From positions 3,286,001 to 3,350,000 of the forward strand of contig NZ_LT629772.1 of the NCBI RefSeq assembly GCF_900105385.1: a stretch of 64,000 nt of DNA, in the 5' to 3' direction. The translations under genes were made by a program, and so were the position numbers. The stretch is from Microlunatus soli. Its GTDB lineage: Bacteria; Actinomycetota; Actinomycetes; Propionibacteriales; Propionibacteriaceae. Shown piece after piece: positions 51,715 through 59,614 of the stretch (its first letter is position 1; each line of letters starts with the position of its first letter). The notes under the pieces are model-generated. The model had not been told where the DNA came from. It saw nothing but the letters and a program-made list of their open reading frames with translations, and did no database searches.

Positions 51715-52559
51715 TCAGCACCCCGGGGCTGATCGTCGCGGTCGCGCTGGCGACGTACGCGGTGGTTTGTCTGGTCGCCGCGCCCTACCTGCTCACCCGG
51801 GGCAGCTGGCGGGTGCATTACCCGCGGCTCTGCCTCACGCTGTGGTACGCCGCGTTCCTGACCGGCGTCGGTGCCGGCGTCGGTTCCGGAGCGATCGGCG
51901 TCTGGTACGGCTGGCAGATCGGTGTCGACGGCCAGATCCTGGCCGACTCCTTCGGCTTCTCGGCCGAGCCCTGGGTCGGCCGGACCGTACAGATCGCCGG
52001 CGGCGTGATCGGCTGGTCGACGCTGGCCATCGGCGGTGGCCTGGCGGGCCTGGTCGCGACCCGGGCCGCGACACTGGTCAGTTCACAGCGTCGGCTGCGG
52101 GCCGACGTCGATCGGGTCGTCGCCCGCTCCGGCTACCGGCGCGAGGTCGTCGCCGGCACCCCGGTCACCTACGTCGCGAGTCGGCAGCCGATCGCCTGCG
52201 GGCTGACCGGCCGTTCGCGCGGCGCGGTGATCATCTCCGCCGAACTCGACCTGGCCCTGAGCCGGCGTGAGCTGCGCGCGGTGATCGAACACGAACGAGC
52301 CCATCTGCGCGGCGCGCACCAGTTGCTGTCCCGGCTCGCGCTGCTCAACCAGGCCTGCCTGCCCTCGGCCCGGGCCGCTCGCGAGCTGCGGCGGGCCACC
52401 GCATTGCTGATCGAACTGATCGCCGACGACGCCGCCGCCCGCCGCTGCGGTGGCGCCGATCTGGCCGCCGCGCTGACCAAGATCGGGAACGCCGACGGCG
52501 ATCCGACGATCGGTCTCCGGGCCCGCCGGATCGAACAACGGCTGGCCCTCGCGGCCTGA
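51711..52559 (+). CDS. M56 family metallopeptidase (BlaR1-type, no sensor domain)
   Basis: The 282-residue protein has four membrane helices, and between helices the zinc motif HERAH (residues 194-198; H-E-x-x-H) preceded by the typical LSRRELRAVIE and AGTPVTYVASRQPIACGLTG. It overlaps the BlaI-type repressor gene by 4 bp, making a classic regulator/protease pair. It ends after the last cytosolic helices and lacks the extracellular penicillin-binding sensor found in BlaR1, so the signal is unlikely to be beta-lactam through that domain. The paired repressor targets are not in this window. Confidence 0.86.
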   Translation: MISTPGLIVAVALATYAVVCLVAAPYLLTRGSWRVHYPRLCLTLWYAAFLTGVGAGVGSGAIGVWYGWQIGVDGQILADSFGFSAEPWVGRTVQIAGGVIGWSTLAIGGGLAGLVATRAATLVSSQRRLRADVDRVVARSGYRREVVAGTPVTYVASRQPIACGLTGRSRGAVIISAELDLALSRRELRAVIEHERAHLRGAHQLLSRLALLNQACLPSARAARELRRATALLIELIADDAAARRCGGADLAAALTKIGNADGDPTIGLRARRIEQRLALAA

Positions 52560-52568
52560 CCAACCCGC

Positions 52569-52625
52569 CGACCCGTCAGTTCCTCCCCGATTTTCGCGGT
52601 GTGTCGCGGAGCAACTGACGGGTCG
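52569..52625. terminator. Convergent-gene hairpin
   Basis: CGACCCGTCAGTT (52569-52581) is the reverse complement of 52613-52625, with CTCC/GGAG continuing the stem after one mismatch. It lies between the 3' ends of the M56 and nucleotidyltransferase genes and can terminate both. Confidence 0.6.
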
Positions 52626-52649
52626 CCGGCTGGTCGCGGGCCTGGACGT

Positions 52650-53510
52650 TCAAACTGCTGCGGCCGTAACCCGCTCGTGCTCGGCCAGCCACCACGGTGC
52701 ACTCCGGTCGATCAGCTCAAGAGCGGCCTCGTGGTCGGCGTCGGTGCTCGGTGGCCGGCCGGACAGCCTGCCCCAGCCGAGGTCGACGCAGCGTTCGATC
52801 TCGTCGACCCGGTCAGGGTAGAAGGCGGCGAGGACTGCGGTCATGGTGAACGGATCGCTGGTCCAGCCGGGCCAACGGGCGAGTACGGCGGCGAAGGCGA
52901 GCCGGGCGATCCGACGGCCGACCCGCTGCCGCAGCCTCTCCGGACGATCTGCCCCCTGCAGCAGACCGGTCCGAAGCCGGACGAAGGCCTGCTCGGAGCC
53001 GCGTTCGATGTCGTGGGCCAGTTGCCGGGTCGGATACTGGTCGGGCAGATCGGCGGCGAGATCGGGTCCCCACAGCGGCGTGCACAGACACGAGATGTGG
53101 AACGCCATGTCGTAGCGCTGGTCGGCCGACAGCAGGAACGGCAGGTCGTCGACGGTGATGCCGACCTCCGACACCGCGGGTGTGGCCAGTTCCGCACCCA
53201 GTCGGGCCGCCCGTTCGCGATCGTCGTCGGTGACATGGTCGGCCAGCACGATGCTGACATCGAGGTCGGAACGGCCCGGCACGGCGGTGCCGCGGGGCAC
53301 GCTGCCGTAGAGGTAGATGCTGTGCAGCCGGTCCGGTGTCCAAGCCTGCCGGATCGCCTGCTCGGTGGCCGCGACCAGGTCGCCGAACTCGGGACCGATC
53401 CGTTCCAGGGAGCCCTCGCGGCGGATCCGGCCGGCGGCGTCCAGACCGTTGTCGAGCCGCGGGATGACGTCGACCGCGGAGTCCGGGTGATGTCGGTCCG
53501 GGACGGTCAC
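52650..53510 (-). CDS. Nucleotidyltransferase domain protein (AadA/ANT-like)
   Basis: The 286-residue protein has YLYGSVPRGTAVPGRSDLD (about residues 67-85), the G-S-x10-S-D-x-D nucleotidyltransferase motif, and a helical C-terminal half (RRIARLAFAAVLARWPGW) like aminoglycoside adenylyltransferases. Length and layout match streptomycin-3''-adenylyltransferase-like proteins loosely; a different small acceptor is equally possible. The start overlaps the phosphatase stop by 4 bp, so it ends a three-gene operon (54396-52650). Confidence 0.75.
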   Translation of the reverse strand: MTVPDRHHPDSAVDVIPRLDNGLDAAGRIRREGSLERIGPEFGDLVAATEQAIRQAWTPDRLHSIYLYGSVPRGTAVPGRSDLDVSIVLADHVTDDDRERAARLGAELATPAVSEVGITVDDLPFLLSADQRYDMAFHISCLCTPLWGPDLAADLPDQYPTRQLAHDIERGSEQAFVRLRTGLLQGADRPERLRQRVGRRIARLAFAAVLARWPGWTSDPFTMTAVLAAFYPDRVDEIERCVDLGWGRLSGRPPSTDADHEAALELIDRSAPWWLAEHERVTAAAV

Positions 53511-54010
53511 CGGGTCCGGCTTGCTGCGAGCTCGCCGACCCGGTCCAGCACTCCCGGCATCGCCGCCTCGACCGCGGCGAGCGTGTCCTCGAAACCTTCG
53601 GCGCCGCCGTACCAGGGATCCGGTACGCCGGCGCCGGGCTCGGCGTCGGGGTCGAAGTCGGTCAGCAACCGGACCCGGGAGACGTCGCCGATCCGCCGCA
53701 TCCGGTCGATGTGCAACGACTCCATCGCGATCACCAGGTCGGCGTCGTCGAGCTCGCGGCGACTGATCTGGTGCGCGACGTGGTCGGTGGAACGGTAGCC
53801 GTGCCGGCGCAGCACGTCGGCCGCCCGCGGATCCATCGGCTCGCCCAACTCCTCGGTGCTGGTGGCCGCGCTGGTGAACCGGACGCCGGTCAAGCCCCCC
53901 TCCTCGGCCACCCGCTCGGCTACCCGCTCGGCGATCGGCGACCGGCAGATGTTGCCCCAGCAGACGAACACCACGGACAGGTCGGAGGGCACGGCAGCGG
54001 TCGAACTCAC
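53507..54010 (-). CDS. Low-molecular-weight protein tyrosine phosphatase
   Basis: The 167-residue protein has the catalytic loop VFVCWGNICRSP (C-x5-R; Cys17) and the general-acid loop VPDPWYGG. DAADLVIAMESLHIDRMRR-type strands complete the LMW-PTP fold. It hydrolyses phosphotyrosine (or arsenate/other substrates) in the cytosol. The start GTG 54010 overlaps the upstream stop by 4 bp, and its stop overlaps the next start by 4 bp, so all three operon members are translationally coupled. Confidence 0.9.
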   Translation of the reverse strand: MSSTAAVPSDLSVVFVCWGNICRSPIAERVAERVAEEGGLTGVRFTSAATSTEELGEPMDPRAADVLRRHGYRSTDHVAHQISRRELDDADLVIAMESLHIDRMRRIGDVSRVRLLTDFDPDAEPGAGVPDPWYGGAEGFEDTLAAVEAAMPGVLDRVGELAASRTR

Positions 54011-54396
54011 CGGCGACGGTCCTCGTTCTTGTCCGGCACGAACGCGTTCAGCACCCAACTCACCACCGCCACGATCAGACCACCGAGCACCGCTGTCCAG
54101 AATCCGTCCACGTGCCAGCCGATATTGAACAGGCCGGACAGCCAGGAGGTCAATAGCAGCATCAGGGCGTTGATCACGACCAGGAAGATGCCCAGGGTGA
54201 TGATCAGGATCGGCAGCGAGACCAGCTTGAAGATCGGCTTCACGATCGCGTTCACGATGCCGAAGATCAACGCCACGAGCAGCATCACCAGCACCTTCTT
54301 GCCGGTGTCCGTCGCGGTCAGCGTGATGCCACTCAACAGCCAGGTCGCCAACGCCAGGGCAGCGGCATTGGCCAGCAATCGCAGAAGCCATCTCAT
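54007..54396 (-). CDS. Phage-holin-4-like membrane protein
   Basis: The 129-residue protein has four membrane segments (LLANAAALALATWLLSGI; VLVMLLVALIFGIVNAIVKP; VSLPILIITLGIFLVVINAL; TAVLGGLIVAVVSWVLNAFV). FGIVNAIVKPIFKLVSLPI is the conserved core of the widespread phage holin 4 superfamily. Bacterial chromosomal members are not phage lysis proteins; their role is unknown. ATG 54396 is used, and the gene starts the operon with the LMW phosphatase. Confidence 0.83.
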   Translation of the reverse strand: MRWLLRLLANAAALALATWLLSGITLTATDTGKKVLVMLLVALIFGIVNAIVKPIFKLVSLPILIITLGIFLVVINALMLLLTSWLSGLFNIGWHVDGFWTAVLGGLIVAVVSWVLNAFVPDKNEDRRR

Positions 54397-54547
54397 ACCT
54401 CGATCGTGCCACGTGGAGCGCGCACCGACCAGTCGATTCGGTGAGGTGCAGGGGAACATACGGGGCAACCCCTGCCCGTGATCGGAGCAGGCGTAGGTTG
54501 TTCACTCGTCAACGACGAGTGGTCGTGACGGGCGACAGGAGTTGATC

Positions 54548-55519
54548 ATGGACTACGTACGTTTGGGAAACACCGGTCTGCAGGTCTCGCCGATCTGTGT
54601 CGGCTGCATGTCCTGGGGAGACCCCAGCAAGGGCCGGCCCTGGACCCTGACCGAGGACGAGGCGCGACCGCTGATCAAGCAGGCGATCGAGGCCGGGATC
54701 AACTTCTTCGACACCGCCAACGTGTACGCCGCCGGAACCAGTGAGGAGATCACCGGCCGAGCACTGCGTGACTTCGGCCAACGGGACAACATCGTATTGG
54801 CCACCAAGGTGCACGGCAGGATGAGTGACGGGCCGAACGGGCAGGGACTGTCCCGCAAGGCGATCATGCAGGAGATCGACAACTCGCTGCGCCGGCTCGG
54901 CACCGACTACGTCGACCTCTACCAGATCCACCGCTGGGATCCGATCACGCCGATCGAGGAGACCATGCAGGCTCTGCACGACGTGGTGCAGGCCGGCAAG
55001 GCCCGCTACATCGGCGCCTCCTCGATGTATGCCTGGCAGTTCTCCAAGGCCCAGTACACCGCGATGATCAACGGTTGGACGCCGTTCGTCAGCATGCAGG
55101 ACCACTACAACCTGCTGGCCCGTGAGGAGGAACGGGAGATGCTGCCGCTGTGTGACGATCTCGGTGTCGGCGTCATCCCGTGGAGTCCGCTGGCCCGTGG
55201 CCGGCTGACCCGACCCTGGGACGCCACCACCAAGCGGTTGGAGACCGACCAGTACGGCCGCAACCTCTACTCCGAGGGGGACAAGGAGATCGTCGCCGCG
55301 GTGCTCGAGATCGCCGAGGCGCGTGGGGTGCCCGCCGCCCAGGTCGCCCTGGCCTGGGTCAACGCCAACCCGGTCGTCACCGCGCCGATCGTGGGAATGA
55401 GCAAGTCCCAGCACCTCGACGACGCCCTCGCCTCGCTGTCGATCACCCTGACCGACGACGAGATCGCCCGCCTCGAAGCCCCGTACGCTCCACGACTCGC
55501 TGCGGAACTACCCCGCTGA
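54548..55519 (+). CDS. Aldo/keto reductase
   Basis: The 323-residue TIM-barrel enzyme shows [20 protein letters not shown] with catalytic Asp and Tyr, ATKVHG with catalytic Lys, [20 protein letters not shown] with the His, and [18 protein letters not shown] (cofactor loop). It reduces aldehydes or ketones with NADPH. ATG 54548 ([20 protein letters not shown]) has ACAGGAG upstream; ATG 54542 is an alternative. The closest style is the YajO/Yeast-type AKR group. Confidence 0.92.
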   Translation: MDYVRLGNTGLQVSPICVGCMSWGDPSKGRPWTLTEDEARPLIKQAIEAGINFFDTANVYAAGTSEEITGRALRDFGQRDNIVLATKVHGRMSDGPNGQGLSRKAIMQEIDNSLRRLGTDYVDLYQIHRWDPITPIEETMQALHDVVQAGKARYIGASSMYAWQFSKAQYTAMINGWTPFVSMQDHYNLLAREEEREMLPLCDDLGVGVIPWSPLARGRLTRPWDATTKRLETDQYGRNLYSEGDKEIVAAVLEIAEARGVPAAQVALAWVNANPVVTAPIVGMSKSQHLDDALASLSITLTDDEIARLEAPYAPRLAAELPR

Positions 55520-55558
55520 GTTTGCTCGCCCTTGTTTGGCGCGGTCCTGGGTGCGTGG

Positions 55559-55677
55559 GCCGTTCGGTGTGGTTGAGGGGACTCCCGCCCTCGAAGCCTC
55601 ACCTGGTCTCGCAAGCTCGACCAGCTGAGTTTCAAACGCCCGACCCACCCAGAGCCCCCTCAACCACACCGAACGGC
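55559..55677. repeat. 22-bp inverted repeat around a GGTCTCGCAAGCTCGACC element
   Basis: GCCGTTCGGTGTGGTTGAGG plus GG (55559-55580) is the exact reverse complement of 55656-55677. Between the arms lies CTGGTC-N10-GACCAG (about 55603-55624), a second dyad of a type common in actinobacteria. It could terminate the aldo-keto reductase transcript. Confidence 0.65.
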
Positions 55678-55733
55678 AGGTCGGTCTGGCCGCTCACCCT
55701 TGGGTGCGCGGCCAGATCGCAACGGGGCTGTGT

Positions 55734-55880
55734 CGGTCGTTGCGCTTGTCGATGGGGGACGCACGCGGTCTGCCCCGAGGTCCCTGAGCTTGTCGATGGG
55801 CGCGTGTCTCTGCCCTGAGGTCCTGAGCCTGTCGAAGGGCTGCTTGTCTGGCCTATGGTCCTTCGACAGGCTCAGGACTC
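55734..55880. repeat. REP-like repeat cluster (about 40-bp tandem units)
   Basis: Copies of the dispersed core at 55777-55801 and 55817-55840 lie 40 bp apart in direct orientation, with a degenerate unit before them (about 55737). An inverted copy at 55857-55880 pairs with the second. No gene is seen in 55520-55883. Confidence 0.65.
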
Positions 55881-55883
55881 TTG

Positions 55884-56570
55884 CTAGTTGACGTTGGCTC
55901 GTTCGGCGCCGATGGTGGTGGATGGGCCGTGGCCGGTCAGGACTTCGGTGTCGTCGGGGAGGGTGAGCAGCCGGGTGCGGATCGACTCGACGATCTGATC
56001 ATGGTCGGAGAAGCTGCGGCCGGTGGCGCCGGGACCGCCCTCGAAGAGGGTGTCGCCGGTGAACAGCACGCCGTTGTCGTAGCCGGGGAATTCCTCGGCG
56101 TAGAAGCAGACCGCGCCGGGGGTGTGGCCGGGGGTGTGGATCACCCGCAGGTCGATGCCGGCGATCGGGATCAGTTGGCCGTCACGCAATGCACCGTCAG
56201 GATCCTTACGGTGGGTCAACCGCCACACCGGGAGATCGTCGCCGTGCAGCAGCACCCGGGCGCCGGTGGCCCGGCCGAGATCGGGAGCGAATCGCACATG
56301 ATCATCATGACCGTGGGTGCACAGGATCGCGATCACCCGGCGGTCGTCGATCACCTTCAAGATCTCGGCGACATCGTGCGGGGCATCGATCACCACACAC
56401 TCGGCGTCGTCGCCGATCACCCAGATGTTGTTCTCCACATCGAAGGTCTGGCCGTCCAGGGAGAAGGTGCCGCTGACGACGGCATGGTCGATCCCCGCGT
56501 CACCGTGCGGGCCGAAGTCAGGCTCCTCGTCCTCCTCGAAGTCCTGGTACTCCGGATCGAGATCACTCAT
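55884..56570 (-). CDS. MBL-fold metallo-hydrolase paired with MscR
   Basis: The 228-residue protein has the HxHxDH metal motif as THGHDDH (His86, His88, Asp90, His91), preceded by VVIDAPHDVAEI and followed by IHTPGHTPGAVCFY, LFTGDTLFEG and TEVLTGHGPSTTIG. It is a glyoxalase II-like hydrolase. It begins directly at the mscR stop (1-bp overlap), and this gene pairing is common in actinobacteria. The product is therefore a good candidate for hydrolysing S-formylmycothiol or another mycothiol thioester formed by MscR (inference). Confidence 0.85.
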   Translation of the reverse strand: MSDLDPEYQDFEEDEEPDFGPHGDAGIDHAVVSGTFSLDGQTFDVENNIWVIGDDAECVVIDAPHDVAEILKVIDDRRVIAILCTHGHDDHVRFAPDLGRATGARVLLHGDDLPVWRLTHRKDPDGALRDGQLIPIAGIDLRVIHTPGHTPGAVCFYAEEFPGYDNGVLFTGDTLFEGGPGATGRSFSDHDQIVESIRTRLLTLPDDTEVLTGHGPSTTIGAERANVN

Positions 56571-57661
56571 CAGCCCTCCATCACGACCACCGACCGGAGC
56601 ACCTGGCCGGCAGCCATCGTCTCGAATGCCTGATCGACACCGTCGATGCCGATCTCCTCACTGACGAAGCTGTCCAGCGGCAACCTGCCCTGCAGGTACA
56701 GATCGATCAACATCGGGAAATCCCGCTCGGGCAGACAGTCGCCGTACCAACTGGACTTCAGTGATCCGCCCCGACCGAAGACGTCGAGCAGCGGCAACTC
56801 CAGCTGCATCTCCGGCGTCGGTACGCCGACCAGCACAACGGTGCCGGCAAGATCACGAGCGTAGAACGCCTGCTTCCAGGTCTCCGGGCGGCCGACGGCG
56901 TCGATCACCACGTCGGCGCCGAAACCGCCGGTCAGTCCCTGCACCGCCTCGACCGGATCGGCATTGCGGGAATTGATCACATCGGTCGCGCCGAGTTGTT
57001 TGGCGCCCTCGAGCTTGCGGTCGTCGACATCGATCGCGATGATCTTGCTCGCGCCGGCCAGCCGCGCACCGGCGATCGCCGCCGAACCGACACCGCCACA
57101 GCCGATCACCGCGACGGAGTCGCCGCGGGACACGCCGCCGGTGTTGATCGCCGCGCCGAGCCCGGCCATGATGCCGCAACCGAGCAGACCGGCGGCAGCG
57201 GGACGAGCGTCCGGATCGACCTTGGTGCATTGCCCGGCGGCGACCAACGTCTTGTCGGCGAACGCGCCGATGCCCAGCGCCGGGGACAGCTCGGTGCCGT
57301 CCTCGAGCGTCATCTTCTGATCGGCGTTGAAGGTCGCGAAGCAATACCACGGCCGGCCGCGCTTGCAGGCCCGGCAGCTGCCGCAGACGGCGCGCCAGTT
57401 CAAGATCACGTAGTCGCCGGGCTCGAGGTCGGTGACGCCGTCGCCGACCGACTCGACGATCCCGGCCGCCTCGTGTCCCAGCAGGTAGGGGTAGTCGTCG
57501 CCGATGCCGCCCTCCCGATAGTGCAGGTCGGTGTGGCAGACGCCGCAGGCCTTGATCGCGACGACCGCCTCACCGGGTCCGGGATCGGGGATGTTGATCG
57601 TCACCAGCTCGGTCGGTGCGCCCTTCGCTCGGGCGATCACGCCACGGACCTGTTGCGGCAT
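56570..57661 (-). CDS. mscR: S-(hydroxymethyl)mycothiol dehydrogenase
   Basis: The 363-residue zinc alcohol dehydrogenase has catalytic-zinc residues Cys42 (CGVCHTDLH) and His63 (LGHE), the structural zinc cluster Cys93/96/99/107 ([15 protein letters not shown]), and the NAD fold [20 protein letters not shown]. The [18 protein letters not shown] region matches the mycothiol-dependent formaldehyde dehydrogenase subfamily. It oxidises S-hydroxymethylmycothiol (formaldehyde-mycothiol adduct) to the formyl thioester. The adjacent metallo-hydrolase supports a formaldehyde detoxification operon. Confidence 0.92.
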   Translation of the reverse strand: MPQQVRGVIARAKGAPTELVTINIPDPGPGEAVVAIKACGVCHTDLHYREGGIGDDYPYLLGHEAAGIVESVGDGVTDLEPGDYVILNWRAVCGSCRACKRGRPWYCFATFNADQKMTLEDGTELSPALGIGAFADKTLVAAGQCTKVDPDARPAAAGLLGCGIMAGLGAAINTGGVSRGDSVAVIGCGGVGSAAIAGARLAGASKIIAIDVDDRKLEGAKQLGATDVINSRNADPVEAVQGLTGGFGADVVIDAVGRPETWKQAFYARDLAGTVVLVGVPTPEMQLELPLLDVFGRGGSLKSSWYGDCLPERDFPMLIDLYLQGRLPLDSFVSEEIGIDGVDQAFETMAAGQVLRSVVVMEG

Positions 57662-57754
57662 ACCTTCTCCTTCGAACTGTGCTGACTCGAGGGGGCCAAC
57701 TCGAGAGGACCGGTGCCGACGTCACGTCGTACCGACGTCCATGCGAGCATCGTA

Positions 57755-57766
57755 GAAGGAACCTTC
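57755..57766. promoter_or_regulatory. Short palindrome in mscR/sulfatase divergent region
   Basis: GAAGGAACCTTC, a 5-bp inverted repeat with AA centre, lies between the divergent mscR and sulfatase starts. A regulator site is possible but unsupported otherwise. Confidence 0.3.
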
Positions 57767-57820
57767 GAGGACAGAAACCTCCACCCGCTACGAGCACGTT
57801 CCTGAGGAGAATAGTCACCG

Positions 57821-59257
57821 ATGACGTCGAGCACGCCGCGGCCCTCTACGGCGCAACCCCATGTCCTGTTGTTGCACTGCCACGACCTCGGCCGGCACCT
57901 CGGCTGCTACGGAGCTCGTACGGTGTCCGCGCCGCGGCTCGATGCACTCGCCGCGGAGTCGGTCGTCGCCGAGCAGATGTTCTGCAGTGCGCCCCAGTGC
58001 AGCCCGTCCAGGGCCAGCATGTTCACCGGGCGCTGGCCGCACAGCAACGGTGTCCTCGGGCTGACCCATGACGGCTTCGGCTGGGATCTGAACGCCGACG
58101 AACGGCACCTCGCCGACCGGCTCGGCGCTGCCGGCTACCGCTCGGAACTGATCGGGATGCATCACGAGAGCGCGCGGATCTCCGACCAGCAGGTCGCCGA
58201 ACGGCTCGGCTTCGACCGGGTGCAGACCGGCGGCAGTGACCGGGAGGTGGTCGAGCGGGCCAAGCAGGCGATGGACCGTCTCGCCTCCTCGACAGGTTCC
58301 GACCCTTCGACAGGGCCCTTCTATCTGCAAGTGGGTTTCAGCGCACCGCACCGGGCCCCGGGTGCCCGCGACGCGCCGGGGGTGATGGGATTCCTCGGCA
58401 ACCACATCGAGCCGGACGACAGTCTCGGCGTCGAGGTGCCGCGCTACCTGGCCGACACCGACTCGGCGCGGGAGGAGATCGCCGAGCTGCAGGGCGCGAT
58501 CGCCCACATGGACGACTGCGTCGGCCAGGTGCTGGACGAGCTCGATCGGCGCGGCCTGACCGACAACACGATCACCATCTTCGTCACCGACCACGGCCTG
58601 GCGTTGCCGCGCTCCAAGTGCTCCTTGTACGACCCCGGGATGGAGATCGCGTTCCTGATCCGGTGGCCGGACCGCGGCTGGACCGGTGGCCGGCTGGACG
58701 AGGTGTTGCTCAACCTGGACATCGTGCCGACCCTGCTGGATGCCCTCGGGCTCGCCGAACAACCCGAACAATCGGCCGGCCCGCCGCTGCAGGGCCGCAG
58801 CTTCCGGCCGTTGCTGGACGGCGACCGGGACGCGCTCGACGAGCGCAGCGAGATCTTCGGCGAGATCACCTACCACGACTACTACGACCCGCGGCGCAGC
58901 ATCCGGACCGATCGGCACAAGCTGATCGTCAACTTCAGTTCCGCCCCGACCTTCATGGACCCGAGCCAGGGCTGGGTACGGCGCTGCGTCCCGGTCGCAG
59001 CGCCCGGCGAACCGGACGGCCGCGGCAATCTCGGCTCCCATCCCGCCGTCGAGCTCTACGATCTGGCCGCCGACCCGCTGGAGCTGACCGATCTGGCCGC
59101 CGACCCCGAACACGCCACGGTGCGCGACGACCTGCTCGGCCGGCTGACGCGCTGGATGACCGACACCGGCGACCCGCTGCTGGACGGCGCAGTCACGTCA
59201 CCGCTGCACCGCCGCTCGCTGGAGATGTTGAGGCAGCCAGAAGCTTTGCCGCGGTAA
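57821..59257 (+). CDS. Sulfatase (arylsulfatase/N-sulfoglucosamine sulfohydrolase type)
   Basis: The 478-residue protein has the sulfatase signature CSPSRASMFTG with Cys60 as the formylglycine precursor (C-x-P-S-R), preceded by AAESVVAEQMFCSAPQ and followed by ADRLGAAGYRSELIGMHHES, IFVTDHGLALPRSKCSLYDP, MEIAFLIRWPDRGW and YDLAADPLELTDLA. This layout is nearest heparan N-sulfatase-like enzymes. The first metal ligand motif, normally D-D, reads CHDLGRHLGCYG. No signal peptide is visible, so the enzyme seems cytosolic. A REP-like repeat is translated in frame (SSTGSDPSTGPF). ATG 57821 has GAGGAG upstream. Confidence 0.88.
   Translation: MTSSTPRPSTAQPHVLLLHCHDLGRHLGCYGARTVSAPRLDALAAESVVAEQMFCSAPQCSPSRASMFTGRWPHSNGVLGLTHDGFGWDLNADERHLADRLGAAGYRSELIGMHHESARISDQQVAERLGFDRVQTGGSDREVVERAKQAMDRLASSTGSDPSTGPFYLQVGFSAPHRAPGARDAPGVMGFLGNHIEPDDSLGVEVPRYLADTDSAREEIAELQGAIAHMDDCVGQVLDELDRRGLTDNTITIFVTDHGLALPRSKCSLYDPGMEIAFLIRWPDRGWTGGRLDEVLLNLDIVPTLLDALGLAEQPEQSAGPPLQGRSFRPLLDGDRDALDERSEIFGEITYHDYYDPRRSIRTDRHKLIVNFSSAPTFMDPSQGWVRRCVPVAAPGEPDGRGNLGSHPAVELYDLAADPLELTDLAADPEHATVRDDLLGRLTRWMTDTGDPLLDGAVTSPLHRRSLEMLRQPEALPR
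58289..58318 (+). repeat. REP-like repeat inside the sulfatase gene
   Basis: CTCGACAGGTTCCGA and CCCTTCGACAGGGCCC are two partial copies of the dispersed core in one reading frame, coding for a short Ser/Thr/Gly/Pro loop just before FYLQVGF. Confidence 0.6.
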
Positions 59258-59393
59258 CTGTTAGCAACGCGAAGCAATCCGGACGACCCGATGAGATTCT
59301 GGGTTAATCGATCACCTCTTCGGGCCCAGAACCGGATAGAGTGGCCTTCCGGCCGCGAAGAACACAATTCGCGCCAGGCTCGTGGGTTACCGG

Positions 59394-59424
59394 TTGACCT
59401 CAACCATTGTTGAGCTTGCACACT
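59394..59424 (+). promoter_or_regulatory. MerR-type promoter of the second ABC exporter operon
   Basis: TTGACC (59394-59399), a 19-base spacer and CACACT (59419-59424) enclose the dyad CTCAAC-CATT-GTTGAG (59399-59414). A dyad in an overlong 19-bp spacer is typical of MerR/SoxR-activated promoters. No MerR-family gene is in the window. Confidence 0.5.
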
Positions 59425-59430
59425 GAAGCG

Positions 59431-59535
59431 ATGCTCAGCCGCCCCTGCCGTCCGGTCCGTACCTCGTCCGGCGATCCCGCCCCACAGCCGGGGCCCGATC
59501 CGCCGCCTCGATCTGTGGGCACGTACAGGGGCTGA
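59431..59535 (+). CDS. Possible leaderless leader peptide (34 codons)
   Basis: An ATG lies 6 bases after the -10 box of the MerR-type promoter, where transcription would start. The frame reads 34 codons to TGA 533-535 of this kilobase: Arg/Pro-rich, starting MLSRPCRPVRTSSG, with PPP near the end (PDPPPRSVGTYRG). It ends 79 bases before the ABC gene. Leader peptides of this kind can tune exporter expression, but coding is not proven and composition alone is weak support. Confidence 0.25.
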   Translation: MLSRPCRPVRTSSGDPAPQPGPDPPPRSVGTYRG

Positions 59536-59614
59536 GTCGTCGGTCGGTCCCATCAGCATCCAGGAGCACTCCCGCCCGTGCTCGACGCCCAACGATCCAC
59601 CCGAGGTATGCCCC

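Noticed and set aside
54007-54396. Prophage lysis gene (holin)
   Set aside because: The holin-4 superfamily is widespread on bacterial chromosomes, and no phage genes are nearby.
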